From Cavia porcellus (Eukaryota; Chordata; Mammalia; Rodentia; Caviidae): 64,000 nucleotides of DNA. Below are positions 1-64,000 of the stretch, piece by piece. The notes beneath the pieces are model-generated. The model ran no database searches and was not told where the DNA came from. It was given only the letters and a program-made list of their open reading frames with translations. The stretch's first letter is position 1, and each line of letters begins with the position of its first letter. The position numbers and the translations under genes were made by a program. Location of the stretch: NCBI RefSeq assembly GCF_034190915.1, contig NW_026947506.1, positions 11,345,501-11,409,500 of the forward strand, written 5' to 3'.

Positions 1-230
1 CATACAGAGGAACTAGAACTCCTGTACACCTCTGATGGGTATGGAAGGTGGTACAAACACCCTGCAAAACGATTTGGCAGTTCCTCATAATGGAAAACAA
101 AGGAGCATTAGGAGGCTTTGGTGGGTGATGGATTTGCTAGGTAACTTGATTGTAGTGATTAAATGTATTTAATAACACATCAAAACATATCAAATTGTGC
201 ACGTTACATACGAACAGGTCATCATATTTT
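1..230 (+). mobile_element. Old L1 (L1M-type) 3' fragment
   Basis: Starts inside the ORF2 tail (ggaactagaactcctgtaca...) and continues into a 3'UTR-like segment with ggtgatggatttgctaggtaac and an A/T-rich end. Left boundary is off the window. 230-760 contains no gene that I can recognise. Confidence 0.55.
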
Positions 231-760
231 AGAAACTCCCTAAACTACTGAAAACAAAGATTCTGTTGAAAGCACAAACACCTCAGCCAGTGGCTAGGCC
301 ACAGTGCTGCAGGACAGGAGGAGCGAAATCTTTAACATTACAGCAAGAAGTGATAGGTTCTCAGCAAACGGTTAACAAGATTGGGTCTAAAAAATCTTTA
401 AAAATATGTAATTATGGTTACAGAGCAGACCTTGGTTTTGGGAGGTGGGTTAGCAAGGAATCAGATCTAATTAGAGTATTCCAGGCAGAGACTACGGTTT
501 GCTGACTTGATAATGATCAGGACACGGGAGAGAAGCAGAGTCAACAAAAGGCCTGGGAATGCCACTCACACTAAGCAAGAACATGGTAATGGTTGATGCT
601 CTGTGGCTGGAGTGCACAATACTCATTGTATGCTAATACAGAGCATGCTTCAGTGCAAAACAGCACTGCAACACATCTCTGCTTGATGGTGCAGTGCTGA
701 ACAATGGCTACACCTACTACGATACCCATCAGATGCCATGCAACTTCATTCTGGTCCTAC

Positions 761-53683
<52,923 letters not shown>

Positions 53684-53823
53684 GGCAGAGGCTGCCGGGC
53701 GCCCAGGCGCCGCCTGCCCTTCTCGACCTTTCACCGTCTTTGAAGGTAAGGTAATCCCGCGAGCCACTTCGTCCTAACCGCCGCATCCGTAGCTGACTTC
53801 AGAACAATGCACCTAAGCGCCCC

Positions 53824-53835
53824 TGCGCATGCGCG
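53824..53835. promoter_or_regulatory. NRF1-type site
   Basis: TGCGCATGCGCG matches the NRF1 consensus YGCGCAYGCGCR at every position. It lies about 140 bp upstream of the ancestral start codon, inside the CpG-rich block. NRF1 binding is inferred, not shown. Confidence 0.65.
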
Positions 53836-54182
53836 TCTCCGCGGGCGCCGCGCAAACTCACCAGGTCTTCCCAGGATGCAGTGCGCGTCCGTCTGTGCCT
53901 GCGAGCCGCTGGGTTTCCTAGCTGCTGCTCTCTCATCCGCTAGGGCGCGATTGGCCCAGGTATCGTTAGGTCCGGCCTGGCGGGGGTCGCGCGCGCAGGG
54001 CAGAGGGCCACGGACAGTGGAGATCGTCCCTACGGGAGGTGGGGAACTATTGACAGCGCTTCCAGGTGGCGGGCTTCGCTCAACCTGCCTGCCTCACTCT
54101 CCTCAGGTCTCCATACCGTTCCATAACCCGTCCCTAGGAGGGCCTCGCCTGTGACGTCATAAGGCCCATCGATTGGCATCTC

Positions 54183-56144
54183 GTGGAGCCAGTGCACCGC
54201 TTTCAAGATGAAAGAAAAAGTGGAAAAACTCGGCATAGGACACAAATGGGTTTGCAGACTGTTCACAAAAAGAGGGAAGAACATGTGTATCTAATAAGAA
54301 GCACTGGGGGGAAAAAAAGAAAAAAGAACACTGCACAAAAGTGGGAAAGTTGGAGAAGGAAAAAAGATCAGAACAGCTTAGAAAGAAGCAAAGCCATGCG
54401 CTTTGGTAACCTGGGAAAATGCACCCTAAAGGGCAACCAACATGGAGGAGTGAAAACAGGACACCTACTTGGCCAGCGGAGAAGCTCTCAGAAGCCATCA
54501 GCAAGGACAGCAAGGGGACGGACCCCACGACGGGCAGGCGGGAGGGGGGAAGAAGAAAGACATTAAACACAGGACAGTTAAGCAGATGCGTCCTTAGGAC
54601 ACTGGAAGGCATGGACTGTTGGGAGACGGGGTGACAGCATTAGAGCAGGAACAGGAGGGACAGAATATCAGAAAATGACAGGTCCTGGAACAGGGAGAAA
54701 GTGGCCACATTGAGAGGCAGGAAAGTTTAGGGTGTGGGGGGAGCAAGTAGGGGCTGCATAAAGCACTTTAGAAAAAATCTGGGAGAGGGGAGCTTTCTAG
54801 CTGCTCCCCTAAAGTTCAACACCTTCCTCCTGTGGGGAAATGGTGGTTGTTTCCAGCATCTAGGGATCATGTAGCCAAGGGAGCTGGGAAGAGAGGAAAG
54901 GCATGTCTCCCAGGTGTGCCCCTTCCATGCTCCCATACTCCATGCACACACACCCTGTCTCTGTCACCATCTGCACTTCTGTCCCCAGGTGTGTTTTACA
55001 GGTTTCATGGCCATGGGCACCTAATGTGCCCAAGCGTGGTGTACAAGTAACTCCTGCCGTGGGTGCTCATCTGCCCGCTGTTGCTCTACAGGTGACTTGT
55101 GGGCTATACTGTGCTTTGCTGGTTTTTGGAGTTAGCTACATGAGAAGTCGCCAATGTGTCAGCGTTTCCTGCCTGCTGGCTGGCTAGCATTTCTCACAAT
55201 TTCCCCGGTGTTGCTAAAGCAGCTGTGAAGATGACACGGAGTTAAGGCTGCTGGGAAAGTGCTTGGTGAAGTCTCATCAGAACATAGAAAGTGGATTCCC
55301 TGTCTGTTTCAGCATGTGTTGACATTTAATTTCCCTCCCACCTCAACTTCCTTCTCCTGGGTGTAAGACTATGTTATTTTTCTTCTGAATGCACACCAGG
55401 TACATGCAGAACAGTCCCCATCTGTTTTCAGGTGGCATCTTTATGTGTCCTCACAGTGGTCCCTCTGAAGTTGTCTTGTCCTGATCTCCTCTTTTTCTAA
55501 GGACACCAGTGGAGTGAATTAAGGTCCATGTATTCACCTTCATTTTAGTTTAATTACTTTTTTAAAGACCTTGATTTCCAAAGACAGTTCACTCTGAGGT
55601 ACAGAAGGTTAGCACTTCATATAAATTTGGGGTGAGGAGACAGTTCAGCCAGTAACTGTGAACTTCACTGCCCTAAAAGTGCTAGATCAGGAATCTAACT
55701 TATCATTCTGTAACCTCTCCTCCATTCTCTCTGCTGCCCTGCAAGCTGGCCTGTGCAGGGAGGAAGTAGGCCATGCATGAGAGCATGGGAACTGTCAGGA
55801 GTTTAGAGGCTCTTCCTAATAAACATTTGGGATCTGGCCCTTACCCTGTGTTTATGGCTAAATCCAGAGTAACCCTTGCTTCTGTCCTGCCTTTGCTGCA
55901 GGCTCTAAAGAAGGCATTATGTTGAATGAATATGTTGAAGACATTGTTCTACCTGTGAGAGCTGGGGTAGCCAGAAAGGAAATGGGGATGGGTGTTGTGT
56001 GTGCCGATGCTGAGTTAACAGGCATCTAAAGTCACATTCTCAGCAAATCAGTAATTTCTTTTAATTTGACGCCTTCCCAGGTCTTCACCCACAATGCTCA
56101 GTTGCTCCCACTTTATGTATCTATTATTATTTTTCCCTCACAAC
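54183..56144. other. 5' flank of ANKRD26, GA-rich then mixed
   Basis: 54183-54720 is purine-rich and gives a 127-codon open frame at 54183-54566 with strongly basic, low-complexity content that I do not consider a gene. The part at 54430-54520 faintly resembles an L1 5'UTR. Nothing else recognised. Confidence 0.35.
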
Positions 56145-56218
56145 ATTGGAGGTGGAATCCACGGTCTTAAGCATATGAGGCAAATGTTCTACCACTGAGC
56201 TACATACCAGGACCCATA
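56145..56218 (-). mobile_element. Old ID-like SINE
   Basis: ggtggaatccacggtcttaag ... ctaccactgagctacataccagg, gtagag-type ancestor. 56219-57413 has no recognised gene. Confidence 0.6.
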
Positions 56219-57413
56219 GCTTTTCTCTGTGATTTCTCTGTCTCTCAACACCAAGCCTTCCCCTTTCCCAAAGCCCAAGATCCAAGGGCTAGTGGGTCAC
56301 TACAAGCACTCAAAACATTATGTCCATAATTGAACTGTTCTTTATATGAGTGGATGACATACACCCCACTTTAGTTGAGTCTGATGGAAAGCTGGGATCA
56401 CCCCAAATGTGACCCTCAACACTCCCTTCAGTCCACCTGCTACTGTATCCTTAGTGCCTCTCAAAAGCCCCCACCTCCCTAGTCTCATCACAGTGCCTGG
56501 GTCCAGGCCATTTGTACTGTTTTTCTGTTGATTTTGCACTTAAGTCTCCCACAGCTCCTTGCTTCAGCCTGACTTACTAGATGGTGCCTTCCATTATCAT
56601 TGAAAACCAGACATCCGGTGATTCCACTGCCCTCCTCAGAACTTCCCAGTGGATTCCCTTGATGGATCACTCAAGCTCCCCAATCCCTCTGGCCATTGTC
56701 TTATCTGCACCTCCTTGCTAGTTGCAGAGGCCACTCGTGGGATGCTCTGTGTATCTGTAAAGTCCATATTCTCATATTGTGACTTCCTTTGTTTGGAGAG
56801 ATGTCACCTCCCAACCTCCAGGAATTACCAGTTCCATATCTGCCCTCCTCGCTTTGAATGAAGAGCCCACTCTGGACCCAAGCAACCCACATAACTCTCA
56901 GTCACAGTCCCTAGAACAATGCCCTGTAATCTCCGGCCACTTTTGTGTGATCTCTGTTACACTGAACTCCTGGAGGATGAGGATCTTATATATTATTATA
57001 TATTGTATCATATACATATGTACATATTTACTTGAATGAATGAATTCTTATAAGATTTGAAGCTGTGGTCAAAATTAGCCTTTATTTGCAATTACCTTGG
57101 AGCAGTCTTCATTTTTCTGGTATTTTGTAAATATTCAACATTCTCTCATCACCTAGTTGAATAATAAGTTTGTCTTCTAGATCCCTTATTACTTCCATGC
57201 CCCCTGGTATATCCAGGGTTCTATATGCAAAGTTTTTCAAACTCCTGGTTTTGAAAAATCAATTTTGTGGATAAATTTTGTGGACTTTTTTTAATGAAAC
57301 AGAATTAGCAGTAAAAAGACAGCGTATCTTACACAGGAAGAGTATCGTGTTCATGAAGTGTCCGTTCAGTTCACTATTATTTGTGTGTGTTTGTGTGAAA
57401 AATTCATGTGGAA

Positions 57414-57505
57414 GGGAGCTGGGGATTTAGCTCAGCTCAGCGGCATAAGCACCTGCCTTGCAAGCAGGCGGTCGTGAGTTCGATCCCCAGTACCAATAAA
57501 AAAAA
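57414..57505 (+). mobile_element. ID-like SINE with duplicated D-arm pentamer
   Basis: Body reads tagctcagctcagcgg, i.e. five extra bases in the A-box region. Flanked by aaaattcatgtgga on both sides. Confidence 0.88.
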
Positions 57506-57778
57506 AATTCATGTGGAAAATGAAATTATAAACCATCAGTGTGTGGTAGGTTACATTTTGGCCCAGTGTCTCTTCTCTCTGTTATCTCGGTTTGCATGTA
57601 ACACATATCCAACTTACTGCCTTAAATAATAAAATTTGTCACAATTTCATATGTTTGGAAGTCCAGCATAGAAGTGCCAGCTGATACAGTTCAGAATGAG
57701 GCCCATGATCTTGGATTACAGATAGCAGCATATCTTGTCCTAAGTACAGCTATATATACATCACTTAACAGGAGTAGT

Positions 57779-57868
57779 GGGCTGGGGATTTAACTCAGTG
57801 GCATAAGTGCCTGCCTTGCAAGCATGCAGTCATGAGTTCAGTCCCCATTACCAAAAACAAAAAAAACC
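57779..57868 (+). mobile_element. ID-like SINE
   Basis: gggctggggatttaactcagtggcataagtgcctgccttgcaagcatgcag. Confidence 0.85.
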
Positions 57869-59249
57869 CTCCAGAAACAATGGGAATACTTTCTGAGAAA
57901 TTTCTTGCTGGGTGAGTTTATCATGTATAAAAATATTATTTCCCTAATTTATTATTCATGTAGAGGAACACTATTGATTTTTTTCTCTTTGTATCCTGCT
58001 CCACTACTGAATTTGATTATTAATTTTAATATTCTTTTGGTGAAATTTTTTGAATCTTCTATGTAGAGTATTATGTCATTGGCAAGTAATGATAATTTGA
58101 TTTCTCCCTTTCCTATGGATATTATTTTTTTTTATTTCTTTCCCTTGTCTGAGTGCTGTGGTTAATGTTTTAAGAACTACAGTGAATGGGAGTGGTGATA
58201 ATGGACATCCCTATTTTCCTCATATTGGAGGTAAAGCTCTCTGCTGCTTCTCATTTAATATGTTGGTTGTTGGTTTGTCCTAAGTGGCTTTTGTCAGTTT
58301 GATATGAGCTCCTGCTATATCTATTTTCTTCAGGTTTAAGAAAAATTATGAATGAATGCTAGTTTTTGTCAAATGCTTTTTCTGCATGAATGGAGATGAT
58401 AATGTAATTTATCCTTATTTCTATTTATGTGGTATATCAGACTTATTTGTGTATGTTGAACAATCCCTGTATCACTGAATTGAATCTTAACTGGTCATGA
58501 TGTGTATTTTTGATGACTTGTTGCTTGCCAGTATTTGGCTGAGGATTATTGTATCAGTGTTTATTAAAGAGATTGGCATGTAAGTCTTTTTTTTCCAGTT
58601 GGTAGCTATTTTGGTTTGGGATGAGGATAATGCTAGTTTCCAGGAATGTCTTTGGGATTATTCCTGCCCTTTTGGTTTCATTAAAGAGTTTAAAGAGATT
58701 GGCATTAGATCTTTTCTAGAGTTTTGTAGAATTTGGCAGCGACTACACTGGGACCTATGCTTTTTTTGATTGATATTTTTTTAAGTCCTTCAGTTTTATT
58801 GTCTATCCTTGATATTGGGTGATTCAGGATTTTTATATCTTCTTGGTTCAGCTTTCGTATTTCATATGTATTTAGGAATCTATTCTGAATTGTCCATTTT
58901 ATTAGAGTCTTCTGAATTTCAGCAGAGTCTTGTGATTTTGCCTTTTTCACTTCTAATTGCAGTTTCTGTACATCAAAAGAATCGATCATGAGAGTAAATA
59001 GATAACCTACAGGATGGGAAATTTTTTGCCAGCTACTCCTTAAACAGAGGGCTAGGGTCTGAAATATGCAAAGAACTAAATTAAATAAATAAATCACCCA
59101 CAATTAAAGACCCAGTCAAAAAATGGTCAAGAGAAATGAACAAACACTTCACGGAGGAAGAAATACAAATGCTTAACAAATATATGAAAAAATGTTCAAC
59201 ACCTCTGAACATTAGAGTAATGCAAATTAAAACACAATTAGATTCCCTC

Positions 59250-59372
59250 TTGGTCGGGGATTTAGCTCAGTGGCATAAGTGTCTGCTTGGCAAACGCGAG
59301 TTCAAGAGTTTGATCGCTGGCACCAAGAAAGAAAGAAAGAAAGAAAGAAAGAAAAAAGGAAAAAAGAAAGAA
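59250..59372 (+). mobile_element. ID-like SINE with (GAAA)n tail, in L1
   Basis: Flanked by agattccctc at 59240-59249 and 59373-59382. The A tail has become a gaaa microsatellite. Confidence 0.9.
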
Positions 59373-59424
59373 AGATTCCCTCATACTCTGGGAAGAATTT
59401 CAATCATTAAGAATTCAAATAATA

Positions 59425-59506
59425 GCCGAAGGATTTAGCTCAGTGTCCTAAGCACTTGCCTGGCAAGTTGAGGCCATGAGTTTGATCCCAGGTACAAAAA
59501 CAAAAT
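59425..59506 (+). mobile_element. ID-like SINE, older subtype, in L1
   Basis: Flanked by a perfect aattcaaataata at 59412-59424 and 59507-59519. Confidence 0.9.
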
Positions 59507-60115
59507 AATTCAAATAATAACATGCTGGCATGCAGTTGTTGGCAGAATGTAAACTAGTATATCCATTATGCAAATCACTGTGAAGATTTTTCAAAGAACT
59601 AAAATTAGAAATTCCATCTGACCCAGAATTCCCCTCCTAGATAATTCCCCCTCCAAACTTAAGACATTATGTTACAGCAATACAATCATATCAATGTTTA
59701 TAGTAGCACAATTAGTAATAGCTAAATCCTGGAAGCAGCCTGTATGCTGGTGGTTTGCAGAAGAAGATGTGATCCCCGTGTGTAACGGCACACCACTCAG
59801 CTATAAAGATGGAAAAACTTAAGACATCTGTAGGAAAATAGGTGCACCTGGAAAATACAACATTGAATGAAATAACACCAATTTAAATATCACATGGTAT
59901 TTCTCATTTCGCTGAGGCACAGTATAAACAAAAAATAATAAAAGGAAGTGACAAGGGGGTGAATTCCTTGCAACAGGGAAGTCAGGGAACAAGGGTGAGG
60001 GTGAGAGGAGGGAAGGGGAGATAGATAGAATAAAGATATGCTATGTGCATGCACCTGATAACCTCAATTAATATGATCATTATATACCTAACATGAGTTA
60101 AGGTTAATAACATCA

Positions 60116-61640
60116 GAGAGGATGAAAATTGGGATAGAGGAATTGGAAGGAGGAGGTAGGGAGTAGAGGGAAAGGAAAGGGGCTTAAAAAAAAAAGCTGT
60201 AGTGTGTGCACGTACCCACCCCCTGAAATGATTGTGCACTGCATGTATGTAAACATGTACTAGTAAAAAAGAATTCTTTCCACTCTTCATTTCCACGTGA
60301 CTTGGCCTGTCGCTTCTGCGCACTGAGAAGTAGCCATGAGTTTCCCTCTCTCTGCAATGCAGCTAGATCCCTTCTTGCAGCCATTATTCTATCCTTGGAT
60401 GTTTCCACAGTCACAATAGTTTAATCTGATCTGAAGGGACCTTGACTTCCACTGGTCTTCTCAAATGTACAGCAGCAGGTATCCTCCATTCAAATGTCAT
60501 CCAGAGAATTCTAACCCAAAGCCTTGCAACCACTATTCTTATTTTCATCTTCTTAGTTTTTACTTTTCGAAGCACATCTACCAAAGCATCTTTGTGCTAT
60601 GGCTTTGTCTCACTTATGAAGACAGAGGTAGTAGTTATGTAGGCATGAGTTTGTATTTTATTTCTATTGCTGAGCATGTCTCACTCCGTGGTTTTGACCT
60701 AGTTTGCAAAGTTCCACATTCAGCGGCTGAAGTCCGTTCTTATTACTGCAGGTTTGCCCCAGGATCAATAGAGCTGCTGTATGTGAATCATGCATTTTTT
60801 GGTTTGGGTATAAGATTATAAAGTAGCTGTTTTAATAAAAACAATTTACAAATGTACTTATTAGATCATAAAGTTAGATTTTTTTGCTTTAGAAAATACT
60901 CAAGCGTCTTGCAAGGAGCCTGTGCCTTGATGCACCTACCAGCAATGAAAGACAGTTCTAGCTGTTCGTCGCCTTTCAGCAATTTGTATTGTTATTTTGG
61001 TTTTTGGTTTTTGAAATTTATTTCTTTTTCATCAGTACTTGTCTGTAATACATAATGTTTATATTCCATGTGAGATGGTACATATACGTAATACATTTTA
61101 ATTCCTTTTTTGTGTCTTTTATTTTTCTATTTAATTATACCTTGGAATTCTGATGCAGCAGCAAAGAGAAACACCAAAATGTCATCCAGGATTTGGAGGC
61201 AGATTTAGTTAATATTGATGGGGCTGACAGGGCATCAACCAATCCTCAAAATGTCATGCCCTGATCTCTAGTAGCCTACAGCTTATATGGGAGTTGCAAG
61301 CAGAAGTACTGAAGCAGAATGTTTGGCAGTTATTGATTGGCTGCATCTTATGTCATTATTGATTGACCTAAGACAAAACTACATCATATATGTTGCAAGT
61401 ATGTAAGTTCACACTCCAGGCAAGCCTGGAGTTACAGAAAGTACACAAGTTCAGGGCCAGGGCAAGTTCGGGGTTGTGGGAAGTGCATGCTTGAGATAAC
61501 ATACAAGTTCAGGGTATGGAGTTTTAGCCAAGGAAATATGTATCTGGTGTTGGCGGAAGACAGATCTCCTCAGGGGAGTAGCTAGTTACAAAAATTTAAC
61601 CTTACAAGGCTAACTCTATTTTCCTCTTGACTAATATAAG
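60116..61640. other. 5' flank, unassigned
   Basis: No gene recognised. 61390-61520 has spaced aagttcaggg repeats that suggest an old LTR, but I cannot assign it. Confidence 0.3.
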
Positions 61641-62870
61641 AGAAATCATGTAATACTTAAGCTTGTGTGGTTAATTTCTTTCACTTAAACTTACAATCTC
61701 AAGGTGCATCCATTTTCCTACAAATGGCTCCAGTTTATCATTCTTTATGGCATAGTAGTACTCTATGGTGTGTAAATACGTTTTCTTTATCCATTCATCT
61801 ATTAATGGGGATAAGACTGGTTCCAAATTTAGCTAGTATGAGTTGCGTAGCTATAAACATGTGTCTGCATGTATCACTGTAATGATGTCTTTAACTCTTT
61901 TGGGAAGATACTTAGAGGGTGAATAGTTGGCTCAGATGGAATTTCTAGTTTTAATTTTTGGAGGCATCTCCATACTGATTCCCAAAGTGTTTGTACTAGT
62001 TTACATTCCCATCAACAATGTAGAAGTGTTCCTTTTTCCCTGCAGCCTTGCCAGTATTTGTTATTATTTGATTTGTTGATGATGTCCATTATTTGTGGCC
62101 ACCCACAAGGTGGAGTGTTAGTGTTCTTTTAATTTGCATTTCTCTAGTGTTGTTTCTTCATATATTTATTGGCCATTTATACTTTTTTTGTGACATGTCA
62201 TTTCATTTAAGTTGCTCGTTTTATTTTGTGTCACCTATTTTTTTGTGTTCTTTTCATATTTTAGATATTAGTATCCTCTCTAAGGCATAGCTAGAAAAAT
62301 TTTCCCACTCTATCATGTATTATCATTTTTATTTTGCAGAAATTGGCTATTTCAATTTAGTGAAGTGCTATCTTATTATTGTTGTTCCAATTTGTTAACC
62401 CACAAATGATGCATGTTGTTGAGCATCCCTTATTGTAACTACTGGTCAACTCAACGTTTTCTTTGGTCAGGTGACTTCTCTGATATTTACCCATTGGTTG
62501 GATTGTTAGTTGTTAATATTGAAAATTATTTGTGTATTTGGAATACAAGTTTGATCTGAGACATGTGTTTTGTACAGAAAGTATCTCTGTGTGGCTTGTC
62601 TTTATTCTCTGAACAGGATTATTTACAGAGCAGAAATTTTGTCTGATAACATTGACATGATTTACAGATTTCATTTTGTGGAGTTGTCTGTAAAAATTCA
62701 TCAAGTCCAAGGTCACATCGATTTTCTCCTGTTTTCCCCTTATACTTTTCTAGTTTCGTGTCTAAAATTTTATTGTAGGTAGTGTGTTCCGTGATTCCTT
62801 GACTAAGTTTTAAGCTTTGTTTCTATATTCACTTAAGTCTATATGATTCTTTAACATTTATGCTGTCACA
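61641..62870 (-). mobile_element. L1 3' region, antisense
   Basis: Reverse complement of an L1 ORF2 tail and end: gcatagtagtactctatggtg, ttatccattcatctattaatgg, ggaggcatctccatactgatt, gtttacattcccatcaacaatg are standard L1 landmarks. Confidence 0.8.
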
Positions 62871-62949
62871 ATTTTTGGATAAAAACATGGATAGTAAGCT
62901 TCAGCTATCATATCACTATGATATTGATAATTTATGGACAGTACCAGAT

Positions 62950-63300
62950 TTTTTGTTTTGCTGGAAGGTTAGCAGGCAGCGCCCGCGTCTCATTGGACTG
63001 CTTCCCACACTGAACCCCCATGGCCACCAGAGGGCGTGCGCTCCATGTTTCCTGAACCAACACAGCCAGGAGCTTATCAGAGGACTGAATCCACCAAGAA
63101 GAGAATTCAGAGTCAGCCACTTGGGAATGAGCACCTGGAAGCCGCGCGGTCTTCTTTGCAGACGTAAGTGCGAAGGAGCGTCCTGTACGTGGCTCTAGTG
63201 CGGGGTGGAGGAATGCTTCCGGAGAACTCCGCAGAAGAGGGACTCCGCGCAGACCGTGTCGTTCACTGTGATCACTGTTTCCACTGGACAACCAGACAGA
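62950..63300. promoter_or_regulatory. GC-rich island 9 kb upstream of ANKRD26
   Basis: A local CpG-containing block between AT-rich L1 and a tandem repeat, with an inverted CCAAT box (attgg) and a CTCF-like core. Overlapping 112- and 119-codon open frames on both strands reflect base composition; I do not recognise a product. Confidence 0.4.
63024..63037 (+). promoter_or_regulatory. CTCF-like motif
   Basis: CCACCAGAGGGCGT matches the CTCF core CCASYAGRKGGCRS at nearly every position (last base differs). Binding is inferred. Confidence 0.6.
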
Positions 63301-63479
63301 ATCCAGTAGTAAAAGTCCACACTGTGGCTTGGAGCAGGCAATGTGCTGTCCCCTCTGGGACCTGCAGTGCTAAAGTACTATTCACACAGTGGTGTTTGAT
63401 GCTGTTATCCAACCAACACAGGGCCCTATTGTATCTAGGTAGTGGACCCCTAATGTTGATACCCATCCAGTAGCCTCTG

Positions 63480-63790
63480 CTTCGGATTTGATATTCATAG
63501 AATAGTTTCTGAGTTTTATATCTGTAGTGTGGGTGCTATCCCTAACGTAGCATCTACACAGTGGCCCCTAAAGGTAACTAAATATCCACAGTATGGCCCC
63601 ACATTACCAGTGTCGTACCACACTGTGGCGTCCTAATAAAATACCAACAGGGTGCCACTTAATATGAATAGATTATTAAACACTGCGTCCTAATACTGCA
63701 AGTGTATCCTCACTGTGACCCCCTCCCTGCTCATAAAATATACGTGCTGTGGCCTATGCTCTCTTAAGGCTAAAGTGATGTCCACCCAGT
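63480..63790 (+). repeat. Degenerate tandem repeat
   Basis: Repeated variants of cacagtggcccctaa and ccacactgtggcgtcctaata, spaced roughly 40-50 bp, with intervening tatccac/tacc segments. Confidence 0.6.
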
Positions 63791-64000
63791 GTTATGGATT
63801 GTTTTGAGAGAGATTCTCATTTGTAAACTCAGATTCCAGAACTGTGAGAAAATGCAATTCAATTGTTTTAAGGCACCTACATTTTGGTATTTTGTTAGGG
63901 AAATGTAGGAAAAGCCTCCAGGTATAGATGGCACTGCTTATGTGACAGAGGAAGTGGCCCACACAGGAAGACCATGTCGCACTTTATTTTTGTCTTTCTG

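Larger units (their letters stand above)
57895..60115. mobile_element. L1 insertion with 5' inversion (twin priming)
   Basis: 57895-58985 is L1 ORF2 reverse transcriptase sequence in minus orientation (reading [31 protein letters not shown]). 58986-60115 is the ORF2 C-terminus and 3'UTR in plus orientation (aactaaattaaataaataaatc..., ...gagggaaggggag). Two ID copies sit in the forward part. No open ORF2. Confidence 0.8.

Noticed and set aside
54183..54566. A 127-codon basic ORF upstream of ANKRD26
   Set aside because: It is low-complexity Lys/Arg/Gln-rich sequence in GA-rich DNA, with no recognised domain. Overlapping ORFs on the other strand are equally long.
62860..63291. A gene on either strand in the GC-rich island
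   Set aside because: Open frames of similar length overlap on both strands. None has a recognisable domain, and splice structure is not evident.

Overview
The window is nuclear DNA of a mammal, almost certainly a rodent. It is AT-rich, intron-dominated and full of SINE and LINE remnants. The SINEs are B1-type 7SL elements with an internal duplication, tRNA-Ala-derived ID-like elements, and B1+ID composites (B1-dID type). That mixture points to a non-murine rodent. The commonest ID variant has a body reading CTGCCTTGCAAGCAGGC and an A-rich tail containing GATAAAAACGAAAAAGAC, which I loosely associate with the beaver/kangaroo-rat side of the rodent tree. I cannot prove the species.

One protein-coding gene is visible: ANKRD26, on the minus strand, running from a CpG-rich promoter near 53.4-54.1 kb leftward past position 761. 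I can place 20 coding exons with GT/AG boundaries. Their phases agree from end to end (2035 nt from the ancestral start codon, ending in phase 1) with no stop or frameshift. They encode five ankyrin repeats (exons 1-4), an acidic serine-rich linker (exons 5-18) and the stretch just before the coiled coils (exons 19-20). The coiled-coil 3' half lies beyond the left edge. The codon where I recall the ATG in other mammals is CTG here. The first in-frame ATG is 33 codons further in, directly before ankyrin repeat 1.

Layout: 1-53.7 kb holds ANKRD26 exons in repeat-rich introns. 53.3-54.1 kb is the CpG-rich promoter with a perfect NRF1-type palindrome. 54.1-64 kb is 5' flank with no recognisable gene: GA-rich unique sequence, a twin-primed L1 (57.9-60.1 kb), an antisense L1 (61.6-62.9 kb), and a GC-rich island with a strong CTCF-like motif followed by a degenerate tandem repeat (63.0-63.8 kb).

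I found no new gene system. Most translated ORFs here are SINE or LINE shadows. The most informative oddities are the ANKRD26 start codon, the intact tRNA-Ala anticodon arm in the young ID copies, a MER5A/L1/ID nested insertion with legible target-site duplications, a palindromic L1 3' end inside one target-site duplication, and a tandem duplication of an L1M 3' end plus ID element.
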